Assembly (NCBI GenBank): GCA_916048095.2
Contig: OU696587.1
Coordinates: 3,124,579-3,188,578 of the forward strand
Direction: 5' to 3'
DNA from: Sacculina carcini
Taxonomy: Eukaryota > Arthropoda > Thecostraca > Sacculinidae
Length of the DNA: 64,000 bases
Under the pieces are notes generated by a model. The model was not told the origin of the DNA. It did no database searches and was given only the letters and a program-made list of their open reading frames with translations. Of the stretch, positions 22,401-31,604 are shown one piece after another; within the stretch, counting starts at the first letter, position 1, and every line of letters starts with the position of its first letter. A program made the position numbers and the translations under genes.

Positions 22401-22755
22401 AGAATAGACAACCTACCCCGCCACCCGAAGACTTAGAACTGTCGCGCGATTTGTGTAGGAATGAAGAACAGGAAGGTAAGTTAGCAGAGAATGAGGAAAT
22501 ATCAGAATCAAGGAGCCAGGTTTCGGCAAGACAGAGAATAGACATATTATGTGAGGCAAAGAGGTGGGATATGTGAGTCGTTTTATTTCGAGCCGATCTG
22601 ATGTTGAGAAATCCAATTGAAAGATACTTAGAGTTAAAATGTGGACTAGGTTGAGGTGAGGGAAGTGAGGAACAGTAGAGGGAAGAGATGGAAGAGCGGC
22701 AGGGAAATTGCGCTGAAATAGAAAGAGGAAGGGAAGAATCGCTAGAAGGCGATAG
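19479..22755 (-). mobile_element. L2/CR1-like LINE, largely intact ORF2
   Basis: A minus-strand LINE that carries an open endonuclease-RT frame and ends, in its own orientation, in GCGCTATAACAAATACATG followed by a (TTG)n tail at about 19479-19495. Short tandem repeats as tails are characteristic of L2/CR1 elements. No ORF1 was found upstream, so the copy is probably 5'-truncated or the family lacks a recognisable ORF1. Confidence 0.9.
19804..22545 (-). CDS. LINE ORF2: APE endonuclease and reverse transcriptase
   Basis: A 913-residue open frame from the first ATG. The frame stays open upstream to about 22750 and encodes GFLNIRSARNK, the true start of the endonuclease, so the ATG used here is probably internal. 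Endonuclease motifs: AETWL (residues 6-10), GDFNFWLD near 120 and SDHSLLL near 190. RT motifs: NYRPISLLSF, LLDMSSAFDLVNH (motif A), GVPQGSILGPILFNLYM (motif B region) and YADDIQLYIPL (motif C). A C-terminal WLPI/LIYKLLH/SAPRLYNSIP segment is complete. The protein would nick target DNA and reverse-transcribe its own RNA. No internal stop is seen; the strong Ser bias is notable. Confidence 0.9.
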   Translation of the reverse strand: MSILCLAETWLLDSDISSFSANLPSCSSFLHKSRDSSKSSGGGVGCLFSKGLSISSLSNLVSSPTSFEFLALTLSVPSFNKFCILIIYRPNHPGTSAMFFQEFPPLIEAVSSIFSSHFIILGDFNFWLDSPSANPYCLNFISLLTSHGLSYSSLSPTHISGHTLDLILFPSPFLSTDPVPSDIFVFPPDSSVSDHSLLLSTLPLTCPPSHTPSSYRNYKCFNSIQFHSLLSSCLPISALYYLPPHDIYPYFSSALSHINNCMFPIITRSSSSRSPPWSSPQLRVLKSLQRRLERTWRRSRSSSDWLLFCSARSSFTSALSAAKSSYYSSKLSSLSRSSKSLWSTLNSLCGLNSPAFSSPLTAPEFSTFFSEKVKLTQSSIPTNCAALTHTSTHHRFTSFSHIDLHDILSLVSSSKLSFSPADPINFPAISKSLPSLVPYLLHLINSSFLHGQFLADKHAIVRPILKKQNLDSSILSNYRPISLLSFASKLLESAISAQLSPFICQSLDPFQSGFRPSHSTESVLLSISNGILSHFSYRRSVLLVLLDMSSAFDLVNHSILIHDFSHLGISSSALSLLKSYLSGRTYSVNFNSSVSDPIHLSSGVPQGSILGPILFNLYMSSLCPILRKYSISFHIYADDIQLYIPLPFPSPSFLSDILSTISSWASSRHLLLNPSKSEFLALHPPRILPPRLPLILSSTVRNLGVIFDSSLSSSDNILSVARTCRLILRSLYPIRSYLDRPSAIKLIHSHVFSRLDYCNSLYIHAPRRSLKILQRVINQSCRFVLHPVPCRHTSRFLFQFRWLPIIPRIHFRLCCLIYKLLHDPHQPSYLRLLLTPCLTPSRIPLPLVCPRALNESPWSSKSFFFSAPRLYNSIPVHITSSLSYNSFRSKLSKHFFDLSFDPVSHTLTPFASL

Positions 22756-22759
22756 TCAA

Positions 22760-23590
22760 TTTAGCATTGGCGAGGGAAACAATCTAGGATACAAACAGTA
22801 GAAATCCCATACACAACCTCATTATTAACCCAAAGGATATGCACCAATATGCTAAAATGAGGATAACAGCTACTTGGCTCAAATAACAATCAATAAGATA
22901 TTAACCTGAAACATCAATTTTTGTTACTATAATAAATCATCTATCATACAAATACAAACAAAAAATCGGACTTTCCGCACTACAAGCCAACACTCAACGA
23001 ACCACAGACAGGAAATTATCAATGTTCGGATGCAACAAGACCGCTTTAACCCATCAAAGGGTTTAAAAGATAATTTCTTCACCCAAAAAGATGAGATATA
23101 AAAATACACTGCAAATTAATATTTAGTTAAAAATTAACAATACTCATATAACAAAAATATATTATACATATTAATGTAGAATAAAACCATGCCACTAGCT
23201 GTAACAAGCTCAACCTTGTATCCAAGGCTGACAGTGATTCACACAATTAGAACGCTCATAATGTCATATGCCGATAGAGGACGCAACACCTCAATCAATC
23301 GATCGGTGTATTTGATATAGCGCTAATATGCACAGAAGCGCAATAAAATTAAAAAGGCAAACAACGATGTAGTTGAACATGTGATAACAGTAAGAACGCA
23401 TAATGCACACATGGAACCATTCACGTCACCAGTGTAAACGCCCGAAATATACAGTGATAACTTCTCGAAAAATACACAATATAGAACAAAAAGAACATTA
23501 TTATATCTCGTACAATAAAGTAAAATTAAAACAATGAAAATGACAGTTGTTATAATACCTAATAACTAAGCTTATTACACGAATACACAA
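22760..23590. other. AT-rich stretch with no gene seen
   Basis: About 830 bases of AT-rich sequence. No coding potential, RNA gene or clear repeat was recognised. Confidence 0.6.
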
Positions 23591-24990
23591 ATGAAATATA
23601 GCGGTATCACCACAAAGACTCCCCAGGAAGCGGAGCACGTAAGGATGAACGAGATTGAAACCGCGACAAAGTCAAAAGTAGAAAAAATCAGGATTCCGTT
23701 TGAAACGAACTGCACGTCCGGCACGACTGCGAACAGTTGGTGTACTCTGCGATGTAGACTCAGCTGTGGCAGGTGGTGGACGAACAGGCTGGCTAGCAGA
23801 AGCAGCGGCGTCATCAGACGGAGTAGTGGTAATCGCTGTAGCAGGTGGCGTAGATACAGATGAAGGCAAGGGGGCCGGTATTAGGCGAGAAATGGACACT
23901 GTGTCTGTCGCACCAAACGGCAGTTCAAGCGTGAAGACATTGGAACGGCGATAAAGCACGCGAAATGGTCCTTGATAGGGTGCCTCAAGGGAATGTCGAA
24001 CGCGGTCGCATCCACACGTGCCTACAGGTGAATAGGTCGGCTGGAACATGTACAGGAGGATGAGCATGAGAAGTACCATCAGAAAGATGACGAAAGTCAA
24101 ACTCAGTCATATGTTGAGCCAGTTCGCGAACGAATTGGTGTTGCACTGCAGAAGAACTGTTGCGATCAATGGTGACACGAGGACACATCAGCTCCGTGCT
24201 AACTGCTAACTGCTGGAACAAATCAGCCTCGAATTGACGACCACGATCAGTGACCACACGTAGTGGCACACCAAAACGAGCAATCCAGGTGTCAACAAAT
24301 GCTCGAGCGACCGATTCAGCGGTGGTTTCAGCTAGAGGGGCATCGCCCAACGTGTAGCACGGTCAACACAGGTGAGCACGTAACGCAAAGGAGAGGAGAG
24401 TGAGTGACCAGGCATCGTTTGATCTGGCAGTGGACCGATCGGGTCGACGTGCACCGTCTCATAACGACCAGCAGACTCGCTAAAGGGTGTCAATTTGGGT
24501 TTGGTATGGCGATGGATTTTAGTGCGTTGACAAGATATACATGAGTTGACCCATGTTTTCACATCGCGTTCAAGGGAAGGCCAGAAATATCTATCTTTGA
24601 CCAGCCTTAAGCTACCTTTCATTCCAGGGTGAGATATGTCATGTAGATATGAGAATATTCTCTTCCTGGAATTGAGAGGCACGTAAGGGCGTGGATGTGC
24701 ATGAGAGGTTTCGCAGTATAGCGGATAATCTCCACTTACCTGGTATGTCTTCAATTTTAACCGTACAGCCTGTGTTTCTTCATCAGTATCGTGAGCAGCC
24801 GCCAAAGCGGGTAGATCCCAAACATCGATTTATACGCTGAATGCCGGTCGCGATAAGCAATCTGAGATGACATCGTCACCTCGACGGATGTAGTTACTTC
24901 GGAAACGTATTCGGCCAAAACTGAAAGGTGTCGCTGTTGGCGGTCACGTTTTGCGGGCTTCTGACTGTAAAATGCGACGCAGAGGGGCAT
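23590..24990 (-). mobile_element. Gypsy LTR retrotransposon fossil, RNase H to integrase end
   Basis: Minus-strand remains of a Gypsy pol related to the element at 51.9 kb. Parts: end of RNase H (KRDRQQRHLSVLAEYVSEV, about 24890-24960); integrase H2C2 finger and core (ISHPGMKGSLRLVKDRYFWP, CISCQRTKIHRHTK, VTDRGRQFEADLF, about 24150-24700); and integrase C-terminus (LEAPYQGPFRVLYR, about 23870-23990). No LTR recognised. Broken, with several breaks; moderate age. Confidence 0.87.
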
Positions 24991-24999
24991 TTGAAGTCC

Positions 25000-26262
25000 A
25001 AGGCATGCTTGATGGCGGCTTTATCTTCTCTGTTCTTTCTGGTCACAAATTCAATGATATGCTCGTCGGCAATATCGTAGCTGAATCAACTTCGGCAGAA
25101 TTTTGCCAGGGCAATATGTTTTGAGATGATCAACATCCGTCATTGCCTTTGATAAACAGTTTTGTGTCCGGAGGTTTGACTTTGACAGAGCCAGTCTTTG
25201 TGGTGGGCATTTTCAGAACTGGAACTACCATTTTCAGAACTAGATTGCCTAGGAAACTTGTTTGAATATAGGGCTTCATCGGGTGACTTGGCGATATACT
25301 CCCTGCAAATTGCTTGGGCATAGGAACGCGGCGGTTGCATTACATTCGTTGTTGGGGTTGGCAGGAGAGCTGACGGTATAGGAAGCAGTGGAGAGGTAAA
25401 CTTCGGCTTGCACATCAGCTGAAGCTGGAGTTTGATTCTATTCATAGTCTTTGTCAATTCCTGCAGTGATGTTTCTGAGTTATGTGGGTGTCGCTGGCTA
25501 GAATGCAGTTCTCGCAGGTGAATGCCGATCTGGTCGTGAAAAAAATGGTTACCATTTTGGAATTTGAATATATGTAATAAGTCCGACTATTTCACTGTAG
25601 AGTTAGCTTAACAGTTAATCTGTAAACAGTCCAAAACACATTGACGATACAGAAAATAAGCCGCCCACCTCAGTTGTAAGGGCGGCTTCATGTATCAGTC
25701 CTCGGTTCATGTATCAGTCGAAAATGATGTTGAAGTCGAAGTTGATGATGAAGGTGAAGTTGAAGTTGACGCAAAATATAGCTCATGAACAATCAATGCA
25801 CCAGCGCTCACTCCCAAAACCCACGAACATGACTTGTAGCACCGAGCCAGACGCAGCAATCGCCACTCACCAGTAGCGTGCTGACGTCACCGGTCACGTG
25901 ACTTCAGGTCGCGTGTACTTGGCGCCGCGAACTTTTCACGCCGACAATGAGCTTTGGACTGCTTTTCTTTTAGCGAAGTTTGACAGTAACGTTTTATTGT
26001 TTAGCAAAGTTTGAAATGAATAATTTGCCATTAATTTTCTTACAACTACGTATTTCGGTAATTGCGAACGTCTTACATGTACGAATTTTCTGCATTTTGA
26101 ACAACACACCGTGCAATCGGAGACCGCCATTTTGCACATTCCACAGGATGTATCGGCGGAAGGGAGGTAAGCATGGAAAGCTGGAACCCGGCAGGTTTAT
26201 TTACCGCAGCCATGGCAGATGCGAAAAAATCAACAACCAAGGCAATTTACAGGCAGACACGC
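25000..26262. other. Mostly unassigned; possible LINE ORF1 fragment and GAAGTT repeats
   Basis: A 105-residue minus-strand frame (25140-25457) has a KLQLQLM helix and an RSYAQAI motif that vaguely recall the C-terminal part of the CR1-like ORF1 at 39.3 kb, but the match is weak. At about 25730-25775 there is a degenerate GAAGTTGA repeat. The rest, to 26262, holds nothing I recognise. Confidence 0.35.
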
Positions 26263-26392
26263 TTTACTGTTTTTGAGATACCATAACCAACAATACAATG
26301 GTTTACCTGTATTCGATTACATAAACCAAGCACCAATCCAATCACTCTCAATTCCTGTACCCAATTCCTCGTTTACCGTCGTCTCCTATCCA
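26263..26392 (-). mobile_element. LTR fragment of the Gypsy family at 32.6-34.3 kb
   Basis: About 130 bases match the 5' LTR at 34146-34324 (GAGATACCATAACCAACAAT and following). It stands alone, so it is a solo LTR or LTR fragment, clearly older than the LTR it resembles. Confidence 0.8.
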
Positions 26393-26569
26393 CCATCATT
26401 AAGCTGAAAGGAACAGATATTTTCCTTTATTAGCACATAATATAACCAAATTTTACACAGGTGCTAGGTATATATAAACAATGCCACATGGCATGTGGTA
26501 GAGGGGTATGATTAAGAGTTACATTGAAAAAAATATTTGCAATTGTCACATGACAATACACACGCACAC

Positions 26570-26740
26570 TCCTACACACACACACACACACACACACAGA
26601 CGCACACACATTCGCAAATACATACACATAAATATATCATTAGATAATTTAATAACAATTATAAATGTCGCAGGACACTGCCTGGCACATACATACACAC
26701 ACATATACACATACATACATATACATAACACACGCAATAT
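26570..26740. repeat. CA-rich microsatellites
   Basis: Two CA/ATAC-rich blocks (about 26570-26630 and 26690-26740) in an otherwise unassigned stretch between the LTR fragment and the 3' end of the R2/NeSL-like LINE. Confidence 0.85.
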
Positions 26741-26968
26741 AACTAGGACATACATATTGCTCAAAGATGTGTGCGTGTGTGAGTGTGCTTACACAAGGTA
26801 TGTGTCCGCTCTGGGAGCGGGCTCCGCGTACTGCCGATGACCCGTGACATGTTCAGCATACACGTCACGGGACCACCGCAGCGTCTCCGACAATATCAGC
26901 CGTCGCATGAGTCGGCTGTAGCGACGACTGATGTGCAGGCGGCCCAGGACACGCTCGTTACCTTTCCA

Positions 26969-27985
26969 TCAGGTGCCGAGCGAGCCCACAACAAAGGCTA
27001 GCAGATCCACCTGCTTGCCCCGGGACCGTATTTCGGCTGCCAACTCCGCGTATTTGGCGACCTTTTCATCAGCTGCTGACTGGAATGCCTGACAGCCGTT
27101 CTCAAACGCCACTGTGACGTCGTCAATTACGACCTGGTTGCCTCGAGTGACGATGAGGTCAGGCCGTAGTGTCGACGTGCTGCCAGGCACGCGTTGGTTG
27201 ACGCGAGTGTTTCCAAATGTCCGATCAGCAGCCGGCAGCGCGCGCACCAGGCGTGCCAGGATATCATTGTGCCTGTGTTGCTGTGCGGCGCTGTGCACAC
27301 GACAGTGTGTGAGCACGTGCGGGAGGGTCTCATTGGCGTACCCACAACGGCGGCAGCTGGTGTTGACTGCCTGCGCTCCACGGGAGTAGCCATTGATTGG
27401 CACTAGACCCAGACGGGCCCGGTGCACAAAGCGCCACTCAGCGAACCGCGTGAAACTACCGTCGTAGGTGTAGTGCGAGATAACTGGCTGTTCCGCCACA
27501 CTGGACATCACCTTGCCCTGGTGCGGAAGCCCAACCAGGTTCGCCTTCCGCCATTTGCGCACTTCATCTCGGATGATCGCAGATGACTTGCGCGGAGACA
27601 CCTCCTTGCCGTTGAGGAACAGTGCGGGTACACCATCCGCAGTAGGTCTCCAACGGAGAGCCGATCTGGCCATAATGGTCCTGAAGGCGACTCGCGTGCG
27701 CGACGTGCGCGTGGCGTAGCCGCCTCCTTGACGCATTCGGCACCCGTTGAGGTAGTCCACCAGCTGTTGTATGGTGGGCTCCGACTGCACCCTGCCGGCC
27801 ACGACACACCGCAACTGATCGAGTGCCAGGGTCGCTACACGAGCGTCTTTGCAGTGCAATAGCTGCAGCAATGACGAGACAAGCAAGATGTCTGCCTCTT
27901 GACACATATCACTCAGCCCAATGCCGCCACAAGAAGTAGGGGAGAAAATATAGTGAAGAGTAGAGCGAGACGGAAGATTGAGCAA
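26969..27985 (-). CDS. R2/NeSL-like LINE protein, thumb, CCHC and nuclease
   Basis: A 338-residue C-terminal part of the same protein. It has a thumb segment (CGGIGLSDMCQEADILLVSSLLQLL), a CCHC-type knuckle (CRRCGYANETLPHVLTHC) and a restriction-like endonuclease with RPDLIV and VVIDDVTV, spaced as in PD-(D/E)xK enzymes, then KYAELAAEIRSRG with the conserved Lys. The nuclease makes the target nick in relatives. About 250 bases between this frame and the upstream one (27985-28230) read in a third frame, so two frameshifts separate the parts. Ends at a TGA just before the 3' UTR. Confidence 0.87.
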   Translation of the reverse strand: MLNLPSRSTLHYIFSPTSCGGIGLSDMCQEADILLVSSLLQLLHCKDARVATLALDQLRCVVAGRVQSEPTIQQLVDYLNGCRMRQGGGYATRTSRTRVAFRTIMARSALRWRPTADGVPALFLNGKEVSPRKSSAIIRDEVRKWRKANLVGLPHQGKVMSSVAEQPVISHYTYDGSFTRFAEWRFVHRARLGLVPINGYSRGAQAVNTSCRRCGYANETLPHVLTHCRVHSAAQQHRHNDILARLVRALPAADRTFGNTRVNQRVPGSTSTLRPDLIVTRGNQVVIDDVTVAFENGCQAFQSAADEKVAKYAELAAEIRSRGKQVDLLAFVVGSLGT

Positions 27986-28199
27986 GCAAGGGAGTCAAGT
28001 TTTTGCCAGGGGGCAAGAGCAGAATGCAGAATAAGATTAGATTTTCGGCGAACATCGGACATGAGCTGATCCATGTCGGCGTGCAGGAAAGACCTGCCAG
28101 TCGGTCTTCCCAGGTACATGTACTGCCCCTCCGCCTCGAGTGAGGGCAGAGGCACGCCATTGAGGACTGCTGGAGTGCTGAGAGGCGCGACAGGTGACA

Positions 28200-31100
28200 T
28201 TATTGCGCATTTGCTGGCGTTGATGGAGAGCCAGCCCACGTACAGATATCGTGCACCTGAGACAGTGCCAGAGAGAGCTGAGACTCGCTGTGACAGATGA
28301 GGGCGACGTCATCAGCAAAGGCGAGATGTTCGACGCCTGCCTCGGTCAAGCTCCGCAGCAGTGGCTCCATTGCGAAAGCAAAGAGAATACAACTGAGCGG
28401 GCATCCCTGTCTGACACCTCCAATTTGTGGAATGGGAACCGATACACCTCGCTGTGTGGTGAATGTTGTGGTGCTGTTCGTGTATATGTCTGTGATGATT
28501 GAAAGTGTGTCTGTGGGGACACCCAGCTGGCTGAGTGTCTCCCACAGGAGTGCGTGTGATACAGAGCCGAATGCGTTTTTGATGTCAATATACGTGATGT
28601 GTGTCGGTGTGTTGGATTTCCGAGCCCTGGCAATGGCAGTCTGTACCACGAAGTTGTGTTCCAGCACGCCATCGAAGGGACGGAAACCTTTCTGGGAGTG
28701 TGTGAGAATTTTGTGTGTTTCGGCCCAGTGTGAGAGGCGATTGGCCCAAATACCCGCGTAGAGCTTGGCGATTGTGTTGCCAAGAGTGATCGGTCGCCAG
28801 CTCTTCAGCTCTTGGGGGTCACCACCCTTGTGTAATAGGATGGTTCGGGAAGACTTCCATGCGGTGGGAGTCCTCCCAGTCAGTCGGCATGCATTAAACA
28901 TGGCTGTGAGGATTGAGCAGTCAGGATCGAGGCGTTTCCAGTGTGAATACATCAACCCATCTGGACCCGGTGTTGTGTTTTGTGTGTTGTTGATTCTGCG
29001 CTGGATCTCAGCGGTTGTAATGGGTTGTGATAGTGTGGGTGCTGGTATAGGTGTAATTTCTGGCACGGACATTGGGCGGTCAGACCATCTCGGCGACGAT
29101 GCAGTCTCACCACAGAAATGTCGGCCTACCACCAAGGGCTCAATGTCACATGGTGGTGTTGTCTCACCCACCAGTTGTCTGTTAACGACAGCCTTGTCGG
29201 TCCGGTAGTCGCGTTGAATTTTCGCTGCAACTACCGGATCATATGGTGGGCTGCACCACATCTGTATGTGGTCGTGGTGTTCTGTGTGGTGGCTGGATTG
29301 TGCGGTGTTCGTGTGTGTATGATTGTTTGTGTGGGTGTTCGTGTTTTGTCTTGGGTGGTTTTGGTATCGTGTGTTGAGGCCGCTGAGGTCCCGTGCTTGC
29401 TGTGTACGTGTGTTAATGAGTATGTCAAGTATGCAGAATGGTGTGTTACAGTTTATTTGTGTGAGTGGTTCGTTGAACTGGGTGAGCATGTTCTGTGGTG
29501 TTGTGTGAGTTTTTCGGTGTTTGTGTGTGGGTCCATTTGACTGTTCTCCGACAACCTGGCGCCGCCCTGGTGAAGTGATTTGGCTTGTGTGGTTTTGTTG
29601 TGAGGCTGATGGGGATGCACTGTTGTCATCAGATTGAGACAGCAGCGCATACCTGTTGGGTGTAATGAATGAGTGTTGTCGGGTGTTGTTGGGTGTCAGT
29701 GTTGAGTGTGATGAGGGCGTGGACGTGCGAGGGAGTGTGTTCGTGTGCGTGCTTGTGGTGCTTCTTGTGCGGTTGTTGTGTGGTCTGTTTGTGGTGCTTC
29801 TTGTGTGGTGGCTGTTGTGTGGTCTGTGTGTGGGCGGCACCGACGCTCGCTGCTGCGACTGACTCCCCCTGGCAGTGCTCACCTGATGTGGTTGTCGTTT
29901 CTGCCGGCGCGCCGGTCTCGACGATGGCACGCCGGAAGCACGCGGAGCGTTGCCGACATTGTTTGCCGGCGACGTGTGGTGATGTGTTCGTGCTGGTGGT
30001 GTTGATGGAGAATGTTGAGATAGTATCGGTAATCCTGGTGAGGAAGACGATGACGAGGACGATTGCGACGATGATGGTCGTGGTGATGATGGCGAAGAGG
30101 ATGACGATGATGACGAAGGTGATGATGATGGTGAAGATGACGACGGCAGTCGCGGCGGGGGCGAGGGGGAGATTGACCCGATGAGCGCTGCCAGGTATGA
30201 CCGCGGTGACGCTGGCGGTGCAGCGGGATCGGCTGCTGTCCAGCGACCGCGCGGCGGTGAGACGGATGATGCTGGTCTCGTGGCATTTTTGGTCATAGCG
30301 GCAGCGTCGTTTGCAGTTGGCTGCTTCCGCACACCCCCCGCCAATCGGATGAACGTGGAGAGTCGACGAGGGCGCGCATCGACTGGCATGAACCCCGCCC
30401 CCGGTACCAAGGCGAGAGCAGTGTAAGTGGTAGGTGGGGATGTGGGAGGAGATGCGGTGTATATGTGAGCGGGTGTTGGCGTGGTAGGTGATGTGAGGGT
30501 TGGAATGCGGGGTGTGAGCGGAGATGGTGTGCATGAGAAAGAGATTTGATGTGAACGAAAAGGTGATAGTGGGAGTGCTGGAGTGGGAAGAAGCAGTTGT
30601 GTGGGAAGAAGCGGTAGTGTGCGAAGGAGTGGTGGGCGTGGAGATATGACGTGAGGTGGTGGTGTTGGTGGAGTCGGAGGTGGTGTTCGTGATTGTGAGT
30701 GTGAGGGTGGTGTGTGTCTCTCGCCATTGGTCTGTCGCTGGTGTGTCGGCCGCCTCCTCTGTCGCTGTTGTTGAACGTGCGGCTGATCCGACGGTAGCTG
30801 TCGCCGGTTTGTTGTTCCCGTTGGAGGTCGCTGTGACTGCTGATGTTGTTGCTGGCACCGGCACATGTTGGTGTGGTTCACCAGCGCTCGAGAATTCGTG
30901 AAGCGCTGGTGACAGTGCCGGCAGGTGAAACTGAGTGCCAGCACCGCTGTGTGCGGGGGTGATTTCTGCCGGGGGTGTTTGCTGGCGGGTCGGTGGGTTG
31001 ACGGTCGCACTCCCATCGGTCGTCGGCACCGCCTGCACACGTACACCGATGTGCGCACATCGGCGTGGACCGCCTCCAGATGGCGCAGGAGGCTGGCACG

Positions 31101-31286
31101 CACCTGTGTGTAGCCACCACGTCGGCTGTGATGGCGTACGTGGCGCCGTAGTCGATGTACGGGCAGGCAGTCAAGTCCGGCAGCGACAGGAAGACGCGCA
31201 AAACGGCGCCGTTGGCGTCGAGGGTTGCTGCTTGATGCGCCACAAGTGGCGTGTTGGCCGACATCACAACACAAACACAGAGTCAC
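28200..31286 (-). CDS. R2/NeSL-like LINE protein, zinc fingers and RT
   Basis: A 1028-residue frame. The N-terminal region has Cys/His-rich segments (VYVCRRCRRP) and a clear C2H2 finger (FTCRHCHQRFTNSRALVNH). A very long low-complexity linker rich in Ser, Thr, Pro, His and Gln follows (about residues 165-620). RT begins with TPGPDGLMYSHWKRLD and has WRPITLGNTIAKLYAGI, TYIDIKNAFGSV (motif A), GGVRQGCPLSCILFAFAMEP (motif B) and LAFADDVALIC (motif C). The frame is lost near 28230 and the sequence goes on in another frame, so the ending after motif C is not native. The linker is unusually long for this clade. Confidence 0.87.
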   Translation of the reverse strand: MTLCLCCDVGQHATCGASSSNPRRQRRRFARLPVAAGLDCLPVHRLRRHVRHHSRRGGYTQVRASLLRHLEAVHADVRTSVYVCRRCRRPMGVRPSTHRPASKHPRQKSPPHTAVLALSFTCRHCHQRFTNSRALVNHTNMCRCQQQHQQSQRPPTGTTNRRQLPSDQPHVQQQRQRRRPTHQRQTNGERHTPPSHSQSRTPPPTPPTPPPHVISPRPPLLRTLPLLPTQLLLPTPALPLSPFRSHQISFSCTPSPLTPRIPTLTSPTTPTPAHIYTASPPTSPPTTYTALALVPGAGFMPVDARPRRLSTFIRLAGGVRKQPTANDAAAMTKNATRPASSVSPPRGRWTAADPAAPPASPRSYLAALIGSISPSPPPRLPSSSSPSSSPSSSSSSSSPSSPRPSSSQSSSSSSSSPGLPILSQHSPSTPPARTHHHTSPANNVGNAPRASGVPSSRPARRQKRQPHQVSTARGSQSQQRASVPPTHRPHNSHHTRSTTNRPHNNRTRSTTSTHTNTLPRTSTPSSHSTLTPNNTRQHSFITPNRYALLSQSDDNSASPSASQQNHTSQITSPGRRQVVGEQSNGPTHKHRKTHTTPQNMLTQFNEPLTQINCNTPFCILDILINTRTQQARDLSGLNTRYQNHPRQNTNTHTNNHTHTNTAQSSHHTEHHDHIQMWCSPPYDPVVAAKIQRDYRTDKAVVNRQLVGETTPPCDIEPLVVGRHFCGETASSPRWSDRPMSVPEITPIPAPTLSQPITTAEIQRRINNTQNTTPGPDGLMYSHWKRLDPDCSILTAMFNACRLTGRTPTAWKSSRTILLHKGGDPQELKSWRPITLGNTIAKLYAGIWANRLSHWAETHKILTHSQKGFRPFDGVLEHNFVVQTAIARARKSNTPTHITYIDIKNAFGSVSHALLWETLSQLGVPTDTLSIITDIYTNSTTTFTTQRGVSVPIPQIGGVRQGCPLSCILFAFAMEPLLRSLTEAGVEHLAFADDVALICHSESQLSLALSQVHDICTWAGSPSTPANAQ

Positions 31287-31567
31287 CGATCACAAAACAC
31301 CGCCTCCCACCTCCGGCCAGGGTTCAGCGTAGTGGAAGTGTTTACAGAGATAGAAAGAGTAGCGATGAGTGCAGGAGCGAGGAGCGAAAAGAGAGGTATA
31401 TTAAGGTGCAGGAGACAAGATAAGTGAGAGTAGACAGCAAAGAAGTGAGAATAGAATACAACAGAAAAAGTGGAAGAGTAGGTAGAGGTTGGGCCGTTCA
31501 ATGCAATACCTTGCGGCGTAAACGAGAACCTATTCCCAGAAAAACAAGAGCCTAGATAGTACTTACC

Positions 31568-31604
31568 ACTACACTTTGATCTTAGCCTGAGGCCGGGAAG
31601 CGAT
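31568..31604 (-). ncRNA. U2 snRNA 5'-end fragment at a LINE junction
   Basis: On the minus strand this reads ATCGCTTCCCGGCCTCAGG then CTAAGATCAAAGTGTAGT, which matches metazoan U2 snRNA from nucleotide 1 to about 37 with few differences, including the branch-point-pairing GTAGT. U2 similarity stops there and the sequence goes on with GGTAAGTAC, a splice-donor-like motif. The fragment starts exactly at U2 nucleotide 1, directly against LINE coding sequence on the other side, so it has no U2 promoter and is not a U2 gene. Confidence 0.72.

Larger units (their letters stand above)
26790..31567 (-). mobile_element. R2/NeSL-like LINE with restriction-like endonuclease
   Basis: A minus-strand non-LTR element of the older, usually site-specific type: one large protein with N-terminal zinc fingers, reverse transcriptase, a CCHC knuckle and a PD-(D/E)xK nuclease. 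The 5' leader is about 31290-31567. The 3' UTR is about 180 bases (26790-26968) and includes a good hairpin (CCCGTGAC pairing with GTCACGGG) near 26839-26870, as expected for RNAs recognised by R2-type proteins. The coding region carries frame breaks, so this copy is probably dead. At its 5' edge lies a U2 snRNA-like piece. Confidence 0.85.

Noticed and set aside
29231-30900. Several plus-strand frames opposite the R2/NeSL-like gene
   Set aside because: They mirror the low-complexity linker on the other strand and show no domain.
31480-31604. A complete U2 or spliced-leader RNA gene
   Set aside because: Only the first 37 bases match U2; there is no snRNA promoter context, the Sm-like site is poor and LINE sequence abuts nucleotide 1. 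Kept as a fragment, with the leader idea as an alternative only.
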